A DNA stretch of 47,158 nucleotides from Bacillota bacterium (GTDB taxonomy: Bacteria; Bacillota; Clostridia; Tissierellales; Gottschalkiaceae): contig JAEZUY010000027.1 of assembly GCA_023420895.1 (NCBI GenBank), positions 1-47,158 of the forward strand, given 5' to 3'. Below the pieces are notes generated by a model that ran no database searches, was not told where the DNA came from, and saw only the letters and a program-made list of their open reading frames with translations. The translations under genes were made by a program, and so were the position numbers. This document shows, one piece after another, positions 1 to 8,267 of the stretch (position 1 is the first letter of the stretch; each line of letters opens with the position of its first letter).

Positions 1-2
1 AA

Positions 3-161
3 AGTATAAAATCAGTTGAAAATCCGGAAGATTTAGTTAAATTCACAGATGTAAATGAAGACCACTGGGGATATTATGAAGTAATGGAAGTGGCAAACAG
101 CCATACCTGTGAAAGAGATGAAAAAACGGGAAAAGAGAAATGGATTAAGATAATAAAATAG
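3..161 (+). CDS. C-terminal end of an S-layer-homology (SLH) domain protein (5' truncated)
   Basis: Only the last 52 codons lie in the window, in an open frame ending in TAG at 159-161. The tail contains FTDVNEDHWGYYEVMEVA, which fits the SLH consensus (F-x-D-V then H-W-x-Y then x-x-A). SLH domains usually bind pyruvylated secondary cell-wall polymer and hold surface proteins on the envelope. A short polar tail follows (KEKWIKIIK). Nothing can be said about the N-terminal part, and this may be one of several SLH repeats. A clear terminator follows about 40 nt downstream. Confidence 0.7.
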   Translation, partial: SIKSVENPEDLVKFTDVNEDHWGYYEVMEVANSHTCERDEKTGKEKWIKIIK

Positions 162-202
162 AATATACAGGTTAAAATAATTTAGAAATAATTAAAAATC
201 TG

Positions 203-248
203 AAAGATCTGCATTGGAAAGTAAAAACTTCAGTGCAGGTCTTTTTTT
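203..248 (+). terminator. Rho-independent terminator of the SLH gene
   Basis: The arms AGATCTGCATTG and CAGTGCAGGTCT pair with two G-U pairs around an A-rich loop, followed by TTTTTTT. It separates the SLH gene from the ABC transporter unit. Confidence 0.8.
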
Positions 249-266
249 ATTCTGAATAAGGGTGTA

Positions 267-303
267 TAATGTGAATATGATACACATTATCATATTCGTA
301 TTA
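267..303. promoter_or_regulatory. 37-bp palindrome, probable repressor operator of the ABC transporter unit
   Basis: Two 16-nt arms match at 14 positions (inner core GAATATGATA / TATCATATTC, outer TAAT / ATTA) around a 5-nt centre CACAT. There is no U-run, so it is not a terminator. A TATAAT at 265-270 touches the left arm, so a bound dimer would cover the promoter. The size and symmetry suit a TetR- or PadR-type regulator, but no such gene is in the window. Confidence 0.55.
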
Positions 304-369
304 TAAAAAAGCAAAAGTGCACGGGATGCATATTGCGTCATAAAATCACTTTTGGGGAAGGTGATGAAC

Positions 370-1068
370 ATGTTTATAGAAACAAGGAACGTAAGAAAAT
401 TCTATGGGGAAGGACAGACCAGAGTGGAAGTTCTAAAAGGAATAGACTGTGAAATTGAAAAGGGTGAAATATGTGTATTCTTAGGGCCTTCAGGTTCCGG
501 AAAGTCGACTTTTCTCAATATACTTGGAGGAATAGAAGTTTTTGAGGAAGGTTCTGTTTCAGTCAACGGGAAAAATCTTGGAAATATGTCAAGGTCTCAG
601 ATTTCAGACTACAGAAGAGATGAGCTTGGATTCATATTCCAGTTCTATAATCTCATTCCGAATCTCACAGCTAAAGAGAATATAGAGGTTGGAGCTTATT
701 TAAGCAAAAATCCTTTAGACCTAAAGGAGATAATGGAAGTTCTGGGACTCAGTGAGCACTCGGGAAAATTTCCTTCTCAGCTTTCAGGAGGTCAGCAGCA
801 GAGAACGGGAATCGGAAGAGCAATTATAAAGAATCCTTCACTTTTAATTTGCGACGAGCCGACAGGAGCACTCGACTAACAGACTTCAAAAGACGTGCTT
901 TCTCTTCTTCAGGATATAAATATCAGATTTCAGAACACTATACTTATTGCAACACACAATACAGCGATAGCCGGCATGGCCGACAAAATTTTCAAGCTTC
1001 ACGACGGAAGAATAGTCGAAATTGAAAAGAATGAGTCTAAAATTCCGGCAGAAGAACTAGTCTGGTAG
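370..1068 (+). pseudogene. ABC transporter ATP-binding protein (LolD/MacB type), interrupted by an in-frame TAA
   Basis: The reading frame from ATG 370 (behind GGGGAAGG) to TAG 1066-1068 would encode 232 residues, normal for this family. Visible are Walker A GPSGSGKST (39-47), a Q-loop (FIFQFYNLIP), signature LSGGQQQR and Walker B LLICDEPTGALD. Directly after GALD, codon 170 is TAA (877-879), where relatives usually have Ser (GALDSKTS). The frame then continues without shift and still encodes the H-loop (ATHNTAI). The 169-residue truncated product lacks the D-loop end and the switch histidine, so it should not hydrolyse ATP normally. A single C-to-A change in a TCA serine codon would explain it. 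Sequencing error or read-through cannot be excluded. It is paired with the permease 12 bp downstream. Confidence 0.8.
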
Positions 1069-1080
1069 AGCGGTGATGAC

Positions 1081-3336
1081 ATGAGAAATCCAATAAATAA
1101 AAGACTGAAGAGAGATTTTACGGGTAATCTTGGAAGATACTTAATCATATTCGTGTTTATGGTTACAACTATTTCAGGAATCTCATCATTCTTTATAAAT
1201 CAGGAAGCGGCGAAGGAAGCTTTCTACAGAGGAGTGAGAGAAGGAATAGTTGAGGACGGACAGATGACTTTCAGCGGTTCTCTAAATGACGACCAGTTCA
1301 ATCTTCTAAAAGAGAATGATATAAATCTTTATGAGAACTTCTACATAGAAGACAATATGAAAGATCAGAAAGTTCTGAGAGTATTTAAAAACAGAGAGCA
1401 TATAAACCTCCCGGAAGTTCACGAAGGAAGACTTCCAGAAACTAAGAAAGAAATCTGTGTTGAGAGAATATTTGCAGAGAACAATTCACTCGATATAGGC
1501 AGCAGCATGGAAATCGGCGGAGAAGAATTCGAGGTGACAGGAACTATATCGACTCCCGACTACAATACCCTTCTGAAATCAAGAGGAGACATTATGATGG
1601 ACGGGATTAATTTTGGAACTGCACTCGTCACAGATGAAGGCTTCAAGAGACTCGATCAGAAGAAAATAACTTATACTTATTCTTACAGACTTCACGACAG
1701 AGACATGAGTTTAAAAGAGCAGACCGACAAGCTGATAGACATGAATAAACAAATGTCTATGACAGGAGCAGTAATACTCGATTCTGTAATTAAAGAGAAC
1801 AATGCAAATATAATGTACATGATAGACGATATGGATGCAGACGTTCCTACTATGATTACTATTCTTGCTTTAATCTGCGTAATAATGGCCTTCATATTCA
1901 CTATAGTCACTAAATCGACAATAGAAGATGAAGCGCCTATAATAGGAACTCTCTATTCAATGGGATACAAGAAGAGAGAAATTCTCGGATACTATATGAA
2001 GCTTCCAGTCATTATAACCGTAATTTCAGCATTGCTCGGTAATATACTTGCATACGGGTATTTTAAAAACAAATATCAGAAACTTTATCTCGATTCGTTC
2101 AGCATGTATGAAATGAGATACCAGCTGGATACGAGAGCTTTTCTGTTAACAACTTTAATACCTATGGGAATAATATTTTTAGTGACTTTTATAAATCTGT
2201 TTACAAAACTGAATTATTCGCCTCTTAAATTTCTGAGAAGAGATTTAAAGAAAGGAAAGAAGAAAAATGCTGTCAAACTTCCGGATGTATCTTTTATAAG
2301 AAGGTTCAGAATGAGAGTTTTTCTTCAGAATAAAGCGAATTATTTAGTCCTGCTGATAGGAATATTTCTTGCCAATATACTCCTCGTTCTGGGATTTGCA
2401 TCGAACCCTATATTCGAAGAGTATGTCGATTCTATGGAAAGAGAACTTCCTGCAAACTATCAGTATGTTCTGAAGGTTCCAGTTGAAGCTGAAGACGGAG
2501 AAAAGATGACTGTAACTGAGATGGAGACTGAAAAAGAAGTTCTTGGAAGTCCTATAGATGTGCAGATGATAGGTATAGACAGCGACAATGAATTTATCGG
2601 AGAATTCGGTTCTGATGAAGGTTCGGACAAAGCCTATATCTCAAAAGGGCTTATGAGAAAACTCGGTCTTAAAGAGGGAGATGAAATCAAGCTCTATAAT
2701 AAATTCATAGATGAGACTCTTACGCTTGAAGTTGCAGGAAAAAACAATACTACATGTCTGATGAATCTATATATGAACAGAGAGACACTGAACGATTTTC
2801 TGAATCAGGATGAAGACTACTTCAACGGATATTACAGTGATGAAGAACTTGATATAGACGAAGTTTATATTAGAAATGTCATAGAAAGAGAAGATTTAAA
2901 ACTGATAGGAGAGCAGTTTGTTAAATTCCTTGACGGACTGATTCCTATGGTAAAAGGAATATCAGTAATAATATATATTGCAGTCATATACATTCTGACT
3001 AAGCTGATAATCGAAAGATCTGCTACAGATATAGCCTATCTTCAGGTATTCGGATACAGAAGAAGAGAGATAAGCAGGATATATATAAACGTTTCGACTA
3101 TAGCAGTAATCCTGTTCTTTATAATTCTTGCGCCGGCAGTAGACTATGCGGCTAAGAATTTTCTGTACGTCCAGCTGCTTAAACTGAACGGATATGTTGA
3201 ACCTATAATACCGCTGACAGCACATCTCAAGGTGTTCTTAACAGGAATAGTCATATACTTCATAGTCAGAATATTCCAGGTTAGAAAGATAAGCAGAACT
3301 GATATAAATGAAGCGCTTAAAAATGTTCAGGGATAG
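1081..3336 (+). CDS. FtsX-like (MacB-type) ABC transporter permease
   Basis: This 751-residue membrane protein has one N-terminal membrane segment (about 17-37), a large extracellular region (about 40-250), a three-helix FtsX block (about 255-370), one further helix near 420, a second extracellular region (about 435-635) and a C-terminal FtsX block (about 640-745). This duplicated layout is typical of permeases that work with LolD-type ATPases to move or extract lipids, peptides or antimicrobials at the membrane rather than import solutes. It begins 12 bp after the ATPase frame and shares its promoter and operator. The gene is intact although its ATPase is interrupted, so it is either recently orphaned or uses another ATPase. 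Substrate unknown. Confidence 0.85.
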   Translation: MRNPINKRLKRDFTGNLGRYLIIFVFMVTTISGISSFFINQEAAKEAFYRGVREGIVEDGQMTFSGSLNDDQFNLLKENDINLYENFYIEDNMKDQKVLRVFKNREHINLPEVHEGRLPETKKEICVERIFAENNSLDIGSSMEIGGEEFEVTGTISTPDYNTLLKSRGDIMMDGINFGTALVTDEGFKRLDQKKITYTYSYRLHDRDMSLKEQTDKLIDMNKQMSMTGAVILDSVIKENNANIMYMIDDMDADVPTMITILALICVIMAFIFTIVTKSTIEDEAPIIGTLYSMGYKKREILGYYMKLPVIITVISALLGNILAYGYFKNKYQKLYLDSFSMYEMRYQLDTRAFLLTTLIPMGIIFLVTFINLFTKLNYSPLKFLRRDLKKGKKKNAVKLPDVSFIRRFRMRVFLQNKANYLVLLIGIFLANILLVLGFASNPIFEEYVDSMERELPANYQYVLKVPVEAEDGEKMTVTEMETEKEVLGSPIDVQMIGIDSDNEFIGEFGSDEGSDKAYISKGLMRKLGLKEGDEIKLYNKFIDETLTLEVAGKNNTTCLMNLYMNRETLNDFLNQDEDYFNGYYSDEELDIDEVYIRNVIEREDLKLIGEQFVKFLDGLIPMVKGISVIIYIAVIYILTKLIIERSATDIAYLQVFGYRRREISRIYINVSTIAVILFFIILAPAVDYAAKNFLYVQLLKLNGYVEPIIPLTAHLKVFLTGIVIYFIVRIFQVRKISRTDINEALKNVQG

Positions 3337-3384
3337 ATTAAGGACTGAAATTTCAGATATAAGAAAATATAGGAAAGAGAATCA

Positions 3385-3416
3385 GGTCAGAATTAATAAA
3401 TTCTGGCCTTTTTTAT
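3385..3416 (+). terminator. Terminator after the ABC permease
   Basis: Perfect 10-bp arms GGTCAGAATT / AATTCTGGCC around a 4-nt loop, followed by TTTTTT. Confidence 0.9.
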
Positions 3417-3436
3417 TAAAAAGGATGTGATATATT

Positions 3437-4369
3437 ATGCCGAGCGTTAAATACGGAGCAGTAAAAAATATAATGAAACTGATACCTGTCAAGAGAATAC
3501 TTTCAAGTTCTCCCGAAAAACTGATTAAATCGGCAAGAAAAATTAATTCTAAAAAGGGAAGAGGATTTCAGATTCCGAAAGATGAAAATTTCATATACGA
3601 GGATATCAAGATTCCGCTGGAAGGAAAAGACTGGCATTGTCTTGGGATTAGACCTAGAGACATCAGGACTGAAAAGGCTGTTCTTTTCATATTTGGAGGC
3701 GGAATGATAACCGAGCCTGATATGTCGGATATAAAGCCTGCAATGAAAATTTCGAAAGAAACTGACAGAGAGGTCTGGTTTGTGTTCTATCCTCTTTGCA
3801 CTGATTATAATGCAATGGCGAGTATCGAAATGGTTTACAGATCATATAAGAAAATGCTCGAAAAATACAGTGCCGAAGATATAACTGTTTTAGGGTATTC
3901 ATCAGGAGCATGTCTTTCAATTTCGCTCTGTCATTGGATTAATACAAAAGGAGAAAATGTTCCGATGCCTGAAAAAATGATTCTGATATCTCCGGGAGCC
4001 GTATCAGATGATGAGGACTGGAACAGACGCATAGAAGAGCTGGAAAGAAAAGATATAATGGTAAGTTCGTCCTTTATTGAAAGTATAGGTCCTATAATGA
4101 GACACGGCTCTGAACTGCCGGAGTGGGTTCTGAATCCGTGGTCTAGAAGTTTCAGCGGCTTTCCTGAATGTCATTTCTGGTTCGGAGGAGATGAGATTCT
4201 CGCCGCATCGGTGCCTAATTTTGAAGACAGATGCAGAGAAGCCGGAATAGAATATACGATGACTGTAGGAGAAGGAATGTGCCACTGCTATCCGTTTCTT
4301 CCGGGACCCAGCTTTCCTGAAAAGGAAGAAGCGTTCAGAGAAATCGTTAAGCAGATAAAAGAGAAATAA
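3437..4369 (+). CDS. Alpha/beta-hydrolase, HSL-like esterase/lipase
   Basis: This 310-residue protein has the hormone-sensitive-lipase layout: an oxyanion-hole strand ending in FGGGM (86-90, cf. HGGG), nucleophile elbow GYSSG (153-157, Ser155), an acid in GGDEI and a late histidine in GMCHCYP. The His of the usual HGGG is replaced by Phe. No signal peptide is visible, so it is probably cytoplasmic. Such enzymes hydrolyse short-chain acyl esters; the substrate cannot be read from sequence. The start follows AAGGATGTGA. It stands between two terminated or unrelated units. The 202 nt after it hold only a short TTTGAG/CTCAAA inverted repeat near 4446-4460. Confidence 0.8.
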   Translation: MPSVKYGAVKNIMKLIPVKRILSSSPEKLIKSARKINSKKGRGFQIPKDENFIYEDIKIPLEGKDWHCLGIRPRDIRTEKAVLFIFGGGMITEPDMSDIKPAMKISKETDREVWFVFYPLCTDYNAMASIEMVYRSYKKMLEKYSAEDITVLGYSSGACLSISLCHWINTKGENVPMPEKMILISPGAVSDDEDWNRRIEELERKDIMVSSSFIESIGPIMRHGSELPEWVLNPWSRSFSGFPECHFWFGGDEILAASVPNFEDRCREAGIEYTMTVGEGMCHCYPFLPGPSFPEKEEAFREIVKQIKEK

Positions 4370-4571
4370 AGAGAAAGACAGTATAATAGGAACAGATTAA
4401 GAGAGACGGGAAAATTAAGAGAAGAAATAGAGATAATGAAAGTGAATTTGAGATGCTCAAAAATTATATCTATAGAGATTTGAGATTTAATAAAAATTTT
4501 AAAATCTGAGAAATTCCATCTGTGATAAAATTAAAATGATGAATAAAGGTTTTAGAGAAAGGATGTTTGAA

Positions 4572-5591
4572 ATGCCAAGAGATATAAAAATAGATATAAT
4601 TTCAGGTTTTCTCGGAGCGGGAAAGACGACTCTTATAAAAGAGATGATTAAATGGCACAGCGGTGAAAAGCTTGCGATAGTTGAAAATGAATTCGGGGAA
4701 GTGAGCATAGACGGACCTGTGCTGAAGTTTCATGGAATAGAAGTTAAAGAGATAAGTTCAGGATGCATCTGCTGCTCAGTTTCAGGAGATTTTAAAAAGG
4801 CAATCGAGGAGATAGCAGATTCTCATTCACCGGAGAGAATCATAATAGAGCCTACAGGAATAGGAAAGCTGTCCCAGATAAAGGAAAACCTGGAGCTTTC
4901 GGGATTCAGCAGAATGAAGTTTATAACTGTCGTAGATGCTGAAAATTACAGTCTGTATCTTGAAAACTTCGGAGAATTCTATAAAGACCAGGTGGAATAT
5001 GCCGATATAGTATTCGTTAGCAGAACTGAAGATAAAGGAGAAAGTGAAATTCAGGATATAGAAGACTCAGTGAGAGAAATAAATCCGGAAGCGGTTATAA
5101 TATCAGATCCTCTTTCTGAACTTAAAGCTGAACAGTTTGAGCTCAGAGGAGAAGATGAGGATTCTTCAGATGAAAGCGAAAAGATTCAGGGAGAAGAATC
5201 TGAAGTGTGCAGTGTGTGCGGAGAAAGTCATGACGAAGGAGAATGCGGAAATTCTCACGGTCATGAACATTCTCATGAGCACGGACATGTCCATAACCAT
5301 GAGGACACTGCAGATTTTGAAACTCATTCAGTAAGAACTGATAAATACTACAGTCTGTCAGATATTGAAGAAATGATGAATGAGTTCGACAGAATAAATG
5401 AAGACGGTACAGAACAGCAGATTTTAAGAGCTAAGGGAATAATAGCCGGAAGAGATTCTGATCTTCACTTCGAGTATCTTCCGAACACTAGAAGAATAGA
5501 GACTGCGGACAGTGAAGAAAGAGGGATTGCCGCAGTTATAGGAGTTAATCTTGACAGAGACAGAATAGACAGACTGTTTAAGCTTAAATAA
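4572..5591 (+). CDS. COG0523 (CobW/YciC-type) metal-handling GTPase with His-rich insert
   Basis: The 339-residue G3E GTPase has Walker A GFLGAGKT (12-19), the ENEFGEVSIDG segment, the diagnostic GCICC metal motif (64-68) and EPTG. The guanine motif is not a standard NKxD (SRTED is at that place). From about residue 211 there is an acidic Cys/His-rich stretch containing CSVCGESH and many HGH/HEH repeats, a likely Zn2+ or other transition-metal binding tail, followed by a short C-terminal CobW-like domain. Proteins of this family act as metallochaperones or insertases, often for zinc. ATG 4572 is chosen over ATG 4536 because AAAGG lies 8-9 nt upstream. It heads an operon with the next two genes. 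No convincing Zur box was found. Confidence 0.85.
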   Translation: MPRDIKIDIISGFLGAGKTTLIKEMIKWHSGEKLAIVENEFGEVSIDGPVLKFHGIEVKEISSGCICCSVSGDFKKAIEEIADSHSPERIIIEPTGIGKLSQIKENLELSGFSRMKFITVVDAENYSLYLENFGEFYKDQVEYADIVFVSRTEDKGESEIQDIEDSVREINPEAVIISDPLSELKAEQFELRGEDEDSSDESEKIQGEESEVCSVCGESHDEGECGNSHGHEHSHEHGHVHNHEDTADFETHSVRTDKYYSLSDIEEMMNEFDRINEDGTEQQILRAKGIIAGRDSDLHFEYLPNTRRIETADSEERGIAAVIGVNLDRDRIDRLFKLK

Positions 5592-5649
5592 GTTTGAAAT
5601 TTAATAACTAACAGAAATATATCAAAATTAATAAATAGAAGGTTCAATT

Positions 5650-7218
5650 ATGAAAAATGTATCTGTAGAAATAGCGGCGGGACTTCTCGGTTCAGGGAAG
5701 ACCGCCTTTATAAACGAATATATAGAAAGTTCAGAGAAAATGAATTCTGAGAATACTGTTCTGATTCAGTTTGAAAGAGGGAAGACGGAGCCGGACAGCA
5801 GTATCAGAAAATTAAATATAAATATTGGAGAAATTGAAGATGAAGAGGAAATTTCTCTTCAGATGGAAAAATTTATTAAAGAAACCAGTCCTGAAAATCT
5901 CATAATAGAGTGGAACGGAATGAGAGATATAGGGGAGCTCTTTAAAATACTCGATAGAGTGGAAGGAATAAAAGTCAGAGGAGTAAGAACGATAGTAGAC
6001 ACGGGTAAATTCAGTCTTTTCTATCAGAATTACAGAGAGCTCATAGAAGGACCTGTATCTCAGTCTGATCTCGTTTTAATAAATGGCGAGGACGGTTTTG
6101 TCTTTAAAGAGATAGAGAAAATGAATGAAAAAGCGTCTATATTCACAGTAGAAGATTTTCTTCACAGTGAAGAAAGCATCAGAAACGGAGTGTTCAGAGA
6201 AAATCCTCTTAAAACCGGAATTAAATTTGCCGCAGTCTTAATAGGTCTTTTCTTCGCTTACAATATCTTCATACTCGGAGGAATTTTAAATTCGGAAGAT
6301 ATAGATATGATAAAGGGAGTTCTTACAGTTTCGATGGGAATAGTTCTGGAAGCAGTTCCTTTCGTGCTCTTAGGAGTTCTCATATCGGCGCTTATTCAGC
6401 AGCTGGTTACTGAAGAGAAGATAGTGAAGATAATTCCGAAGAACAGGATTCTGGGAGTCTTTACGGCTCTGTTTATGGGCTTTTTGTTTCCGGTATGCGA
6501 CTGCGCATCAGTTCCGATAGCGGCAAGACTCATGAAGAAGAAAGTTCCTATATATATAGCGCTGATATTCATGCTCTCTTCTCCTGTCATAAATCCGACG
6601 GTAATACTTGCAACTTATTATGCATTCAGAGACATATTTCCGGATATAATCTATATAAGACTTATACTCGGAATAATAACTGCCGTTTCAGCAGGTCTTA
6701 TAACTTCATTCGTATTCAGAAACAGAGAGATATTTAAAGACGGGAAATCTGAAACGGATTTAGGAACGGGCTGCAGCTGCGGATACTGCATAGGCTACAA
6801 TCCTGAAAGAGGAATAGGCCCTTTTATAAGACATGTCGCAGATGAGTTCATATCTGTCGGTAAATATCTGATAGCAGGAAGCATAATAGCGGCAGTATTT
6901 CAGGTGGCGCTTCCTATCGAAATCGTATACGGCTTTTCAAACAAGACTTTTGCCGCAGTAATAGTCATGGTCATATTCAGCTATCTCATATCACTGTGTT
7001 CGACTTCAGATGCGTTCGTTGCTAAATCGTTCTTTCTCAGAATGCCTGCAGTTTCAGTAATAGGATTTCTGATATCGGGAGCGATGATAGACGTGAAGAA
7101 CACTTTAGTTCTGAGCGGAATATTCAGAAAGAGATTTACGGCAGTTCTTGTGATATCTGTAATAGCTGTTTCAGTGACGGCGGTCATGATATTCAGCAGA
7201 CTGTTTGCAATCTATTAG
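5650..7218 (+). CDS. Fusion: divergent CobW-like P-loop domain + YraQ/UPF0718 permease
   Basis: The 522-residue protein has two parts. Residues 1-180 resemble a degenerate G3E GTPase: Walker A GLLGSGKT (11-18), IIEWNGM where CobW has EPTG, and LINGED at the guanine motif; the CxCC motif is missing. Residues 190-522 are a multi-helix permease of the YraQ family, with the characteristic FPVCDCASVP (Cys283 and Cys285) followed by SSPVINP, repeated in degenerate form in the second half (SLCSTSDAF). A cytosolic loop carries CSCGYC (375-380). The family is linked to metal or oxyanion efflux. It lies 58 bp after the His-rich GTPase and overlaps the untranslated start of the next gene, so co-transcription is likely. 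The nucleotide domain may gate or load the permease (inference). Confidence 0.8.
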   Translation: MKNVSVEIAAGLLGSGKTAFINEYIESSEKMNSENTVLIQFERGKTEPDSSIRKLNINIGEIEDEEEISLQMEKFIKETSPENLIIEWNGMRDIGELFKILDRVEGIKVRGVRTIVDTGKFSLFYQNYRELIEGPVSQSDLVLINGEDGFVFKEIEKMNEKASIFTVEDFLHSEESIRNGVFRENPLKTGIKFAAVLIGLFFAYNIFILGGILNSEDIDMIKGVLTVSMGIVLEAVPFVLLGVLISALIQQLVTEEKIVKIIPKNRILGVFTALFMGFLFPVCDCASVPIAARLMKKKVPIYIALIFMLSSPVINPTVILATYYAFRDIFPDIIYIRLILGIITAVSAGLITSFVFRNREIFKDGKSETDLGTGCSCGYCIGYNPERGIGPFIRHVADEFISVGKYLIAGSIIAAVFQVALPIEIVYGFSNKTFAAVIVMVIFSYLISLCSTSDAFVAKSFFLRMPAVSVIGFLISGAMIDVKNTLVLSGIFRKRFTAVLVISVIAVSVTAVMIFSRLFAIY

Positions 7219-7234
7219 AAGGAGAGAAGAGAAT

Positions 7235-7954
7235 ATGAATATAAGCAGCATTATTAAATCGGCAGTGTCTCTAAGCTACGGAATACTGTTTCTGTATCTC
7301 GTATTTTCAGATAAAATTCTGAAATATCTGCATCCGAGAATGGAAAAATTCGTTCTTGCGGCAGGAATAGTTCTGATAATAGCTGGAATATACTGTCTTA
7401 AAGATATAAAAAAGAATATATATATGAAAGTGCCTCTTTTCTCTTTTTCAGTGTTTTTAATTCCTCTCATAGCGGGTCTGCTGATAGACCCTTCTGATAT
7501 TGCAGGGACGATTTCAGCGTCGCGGGGAATGAGCATTCAGCAGCTCAATCCGGGAGATATGAAGGCGGATTTCACTGACAAAGACGGAAATATATATATA
7601 AATCCTAAAAACTATATATACGCGATGAGAGAAATCTATTCTAATATAGGAGAATATGAAGGCAGACAGATTGAAGTTGAAGGCTTCGTGTTCAGAAATG
7701 AATACATGGGTCCAAGCCAGATGGTAGTAGGGAGATATATAATAACCTGCTGTATAGCCGATGCAAGTCTGTTCGGCTATCTCACAGAAGGAGACGGCAT
7801 AGGAGACATACCTGAAAATACTTGGGTCAAAGTTAAAGGGAAACTTGAAAAAGTCTCTTTTGAAGGTGAAGACGTTCCTTGCATTTCAGCAGACAAAGAC
7901 GGAATAGAATTTCCTGAAAGACCTGAGAACGAATATGTATTTGCGAATTATTAG
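7235..7954 (+). CDS. TIGR03943/YcgQ-type putative permease subunit
   Basis: This 239-residue protein has about three N-terminal membrane helices (about 10-30, 38-57, 68-90) and a C-terminal extracytoplasmic domain with RYIITCCIADASLFGYL, the conserved CC-x-ADA block of this family. Members are encoded beside UPF0718/YraQ permeases (B. subtilis ycgR-ycgQ), as here, and are thought to form one transport unit. The CC pair could bind metal. ATG 7235 is preferred because AAGGAG lies just upstream; an upstream in-frame start would overlap the preceding gene without a better ribosome site. It is the last gene of the presumed metal operon. Confidence 0.85.
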   Translation: MNISSIIKSAVSLSYGILFLYLVFSDKILKYLHPRMEKFVLAAGIVLIIAGIYCLKDIKKNIYMKVPLFSFSVFLIPLIAGLLIDPSDIAGTISASRGMSIQQLNPGDMKADFTDKDGNIYINPKNYIYAMREIYSNIGEYEGRQIEVEGFVFRNEYMGPSQMVVGRYIITCCIADASLFGYLTEGDGIGDIPENTWVKVKGKLEKVSFEGEDVPCISADKDGIEFPERPENEYVFANY

Positions 7955-7958
7955 CATC

Positions 7959-7987
7959 TTGACATGAAAGTTCTGTTATGATATATT
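7959..7987 (+). promoter_or_regulatory. SigA-type promoter of the riboflavin operon
   Basis: TTGACA (7959-7964), a 17-bp spacer and TATATT (7982-7987), placed about 35 nt upstream of the FMN riboswitch. Confidence 0.75.
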
Positions 7988-8019
7988 AATTAGAAAGAAT
8001 AATAATTAAATCGAGCAAA

Positions 8020-8130
8020 CTTTCAGGGCAGGGTGAGATTCCCGACCGGCGGTAAAGTCCGCGAGCTGCAGTGGCAGCCGATTCGGTGAGATTCCGAAAC
8101 CGACAGTAAAGTCTGGATGGAAGAGAGTTA
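8020..8130 (+). promoter_or_regulatory. FMN riboswitch (RFN element)
   Basis: The conserved RFN blocks are present in order: CAGGGCAGGGTGAGATTCCC, GACCGGCGGTAAAGTCC, GCGAGC, GCCGATTCGGTGAGATTCC, CCGACAGTAAAGTCTGGATG and GAAGAGAG. It senses FMN in the nascent leader and switches off ribD-ribE-ribBA-ribH by transcription termination. The octamer TTCAGGGC at the 5' edge (8021-8028) recurs as the descending arm of the downstream terminator, so the terminator's ascending arm could pair with either copy. This suggests, by inference, how the antiterminated state is built. The 313-nt gap before ribD is filled by promoter, aptamer and terminator. Confidence 0.95.
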
Positions 8131-8168
8131 TTTTTATGTAAGACTTATCGAAAATGATATTTAATATC

Positions 8169-8203
8169 AAAAGCCCTGAAGAAAAAACTTCAGGGCTTTT
8201 TTG
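8169..8203 (+). terminator. FMN-riboswitch expression-platform terminator
   Basis: AAAAGCCCTGAAG and CTTCAGGGCTTTT form an 11- to 13-bp stem with a loop of A residues and end in TTTTTT, 65 nt upstream of ribD. Confidence 0.93.
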
Positions 8204-8267
8204 ATTCCTGAAATATACTCGGAATTGGGAGAGCATATAAATAAACGAAAAAACTCTAAAGGAAGCG

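Noticed and set aside
352..879. Intact short ABC ATPase of 175 residues
   Set aside because: It ends before the D-loop and H-loop, which follow in the same frame after the TAA.
4446..4460. TTTGAG-ATG-CTCAAA as a Zur box for the metal operon
   Set aside because: It does not fit the Firmicute Zur consensus and has only 6-bp arms.
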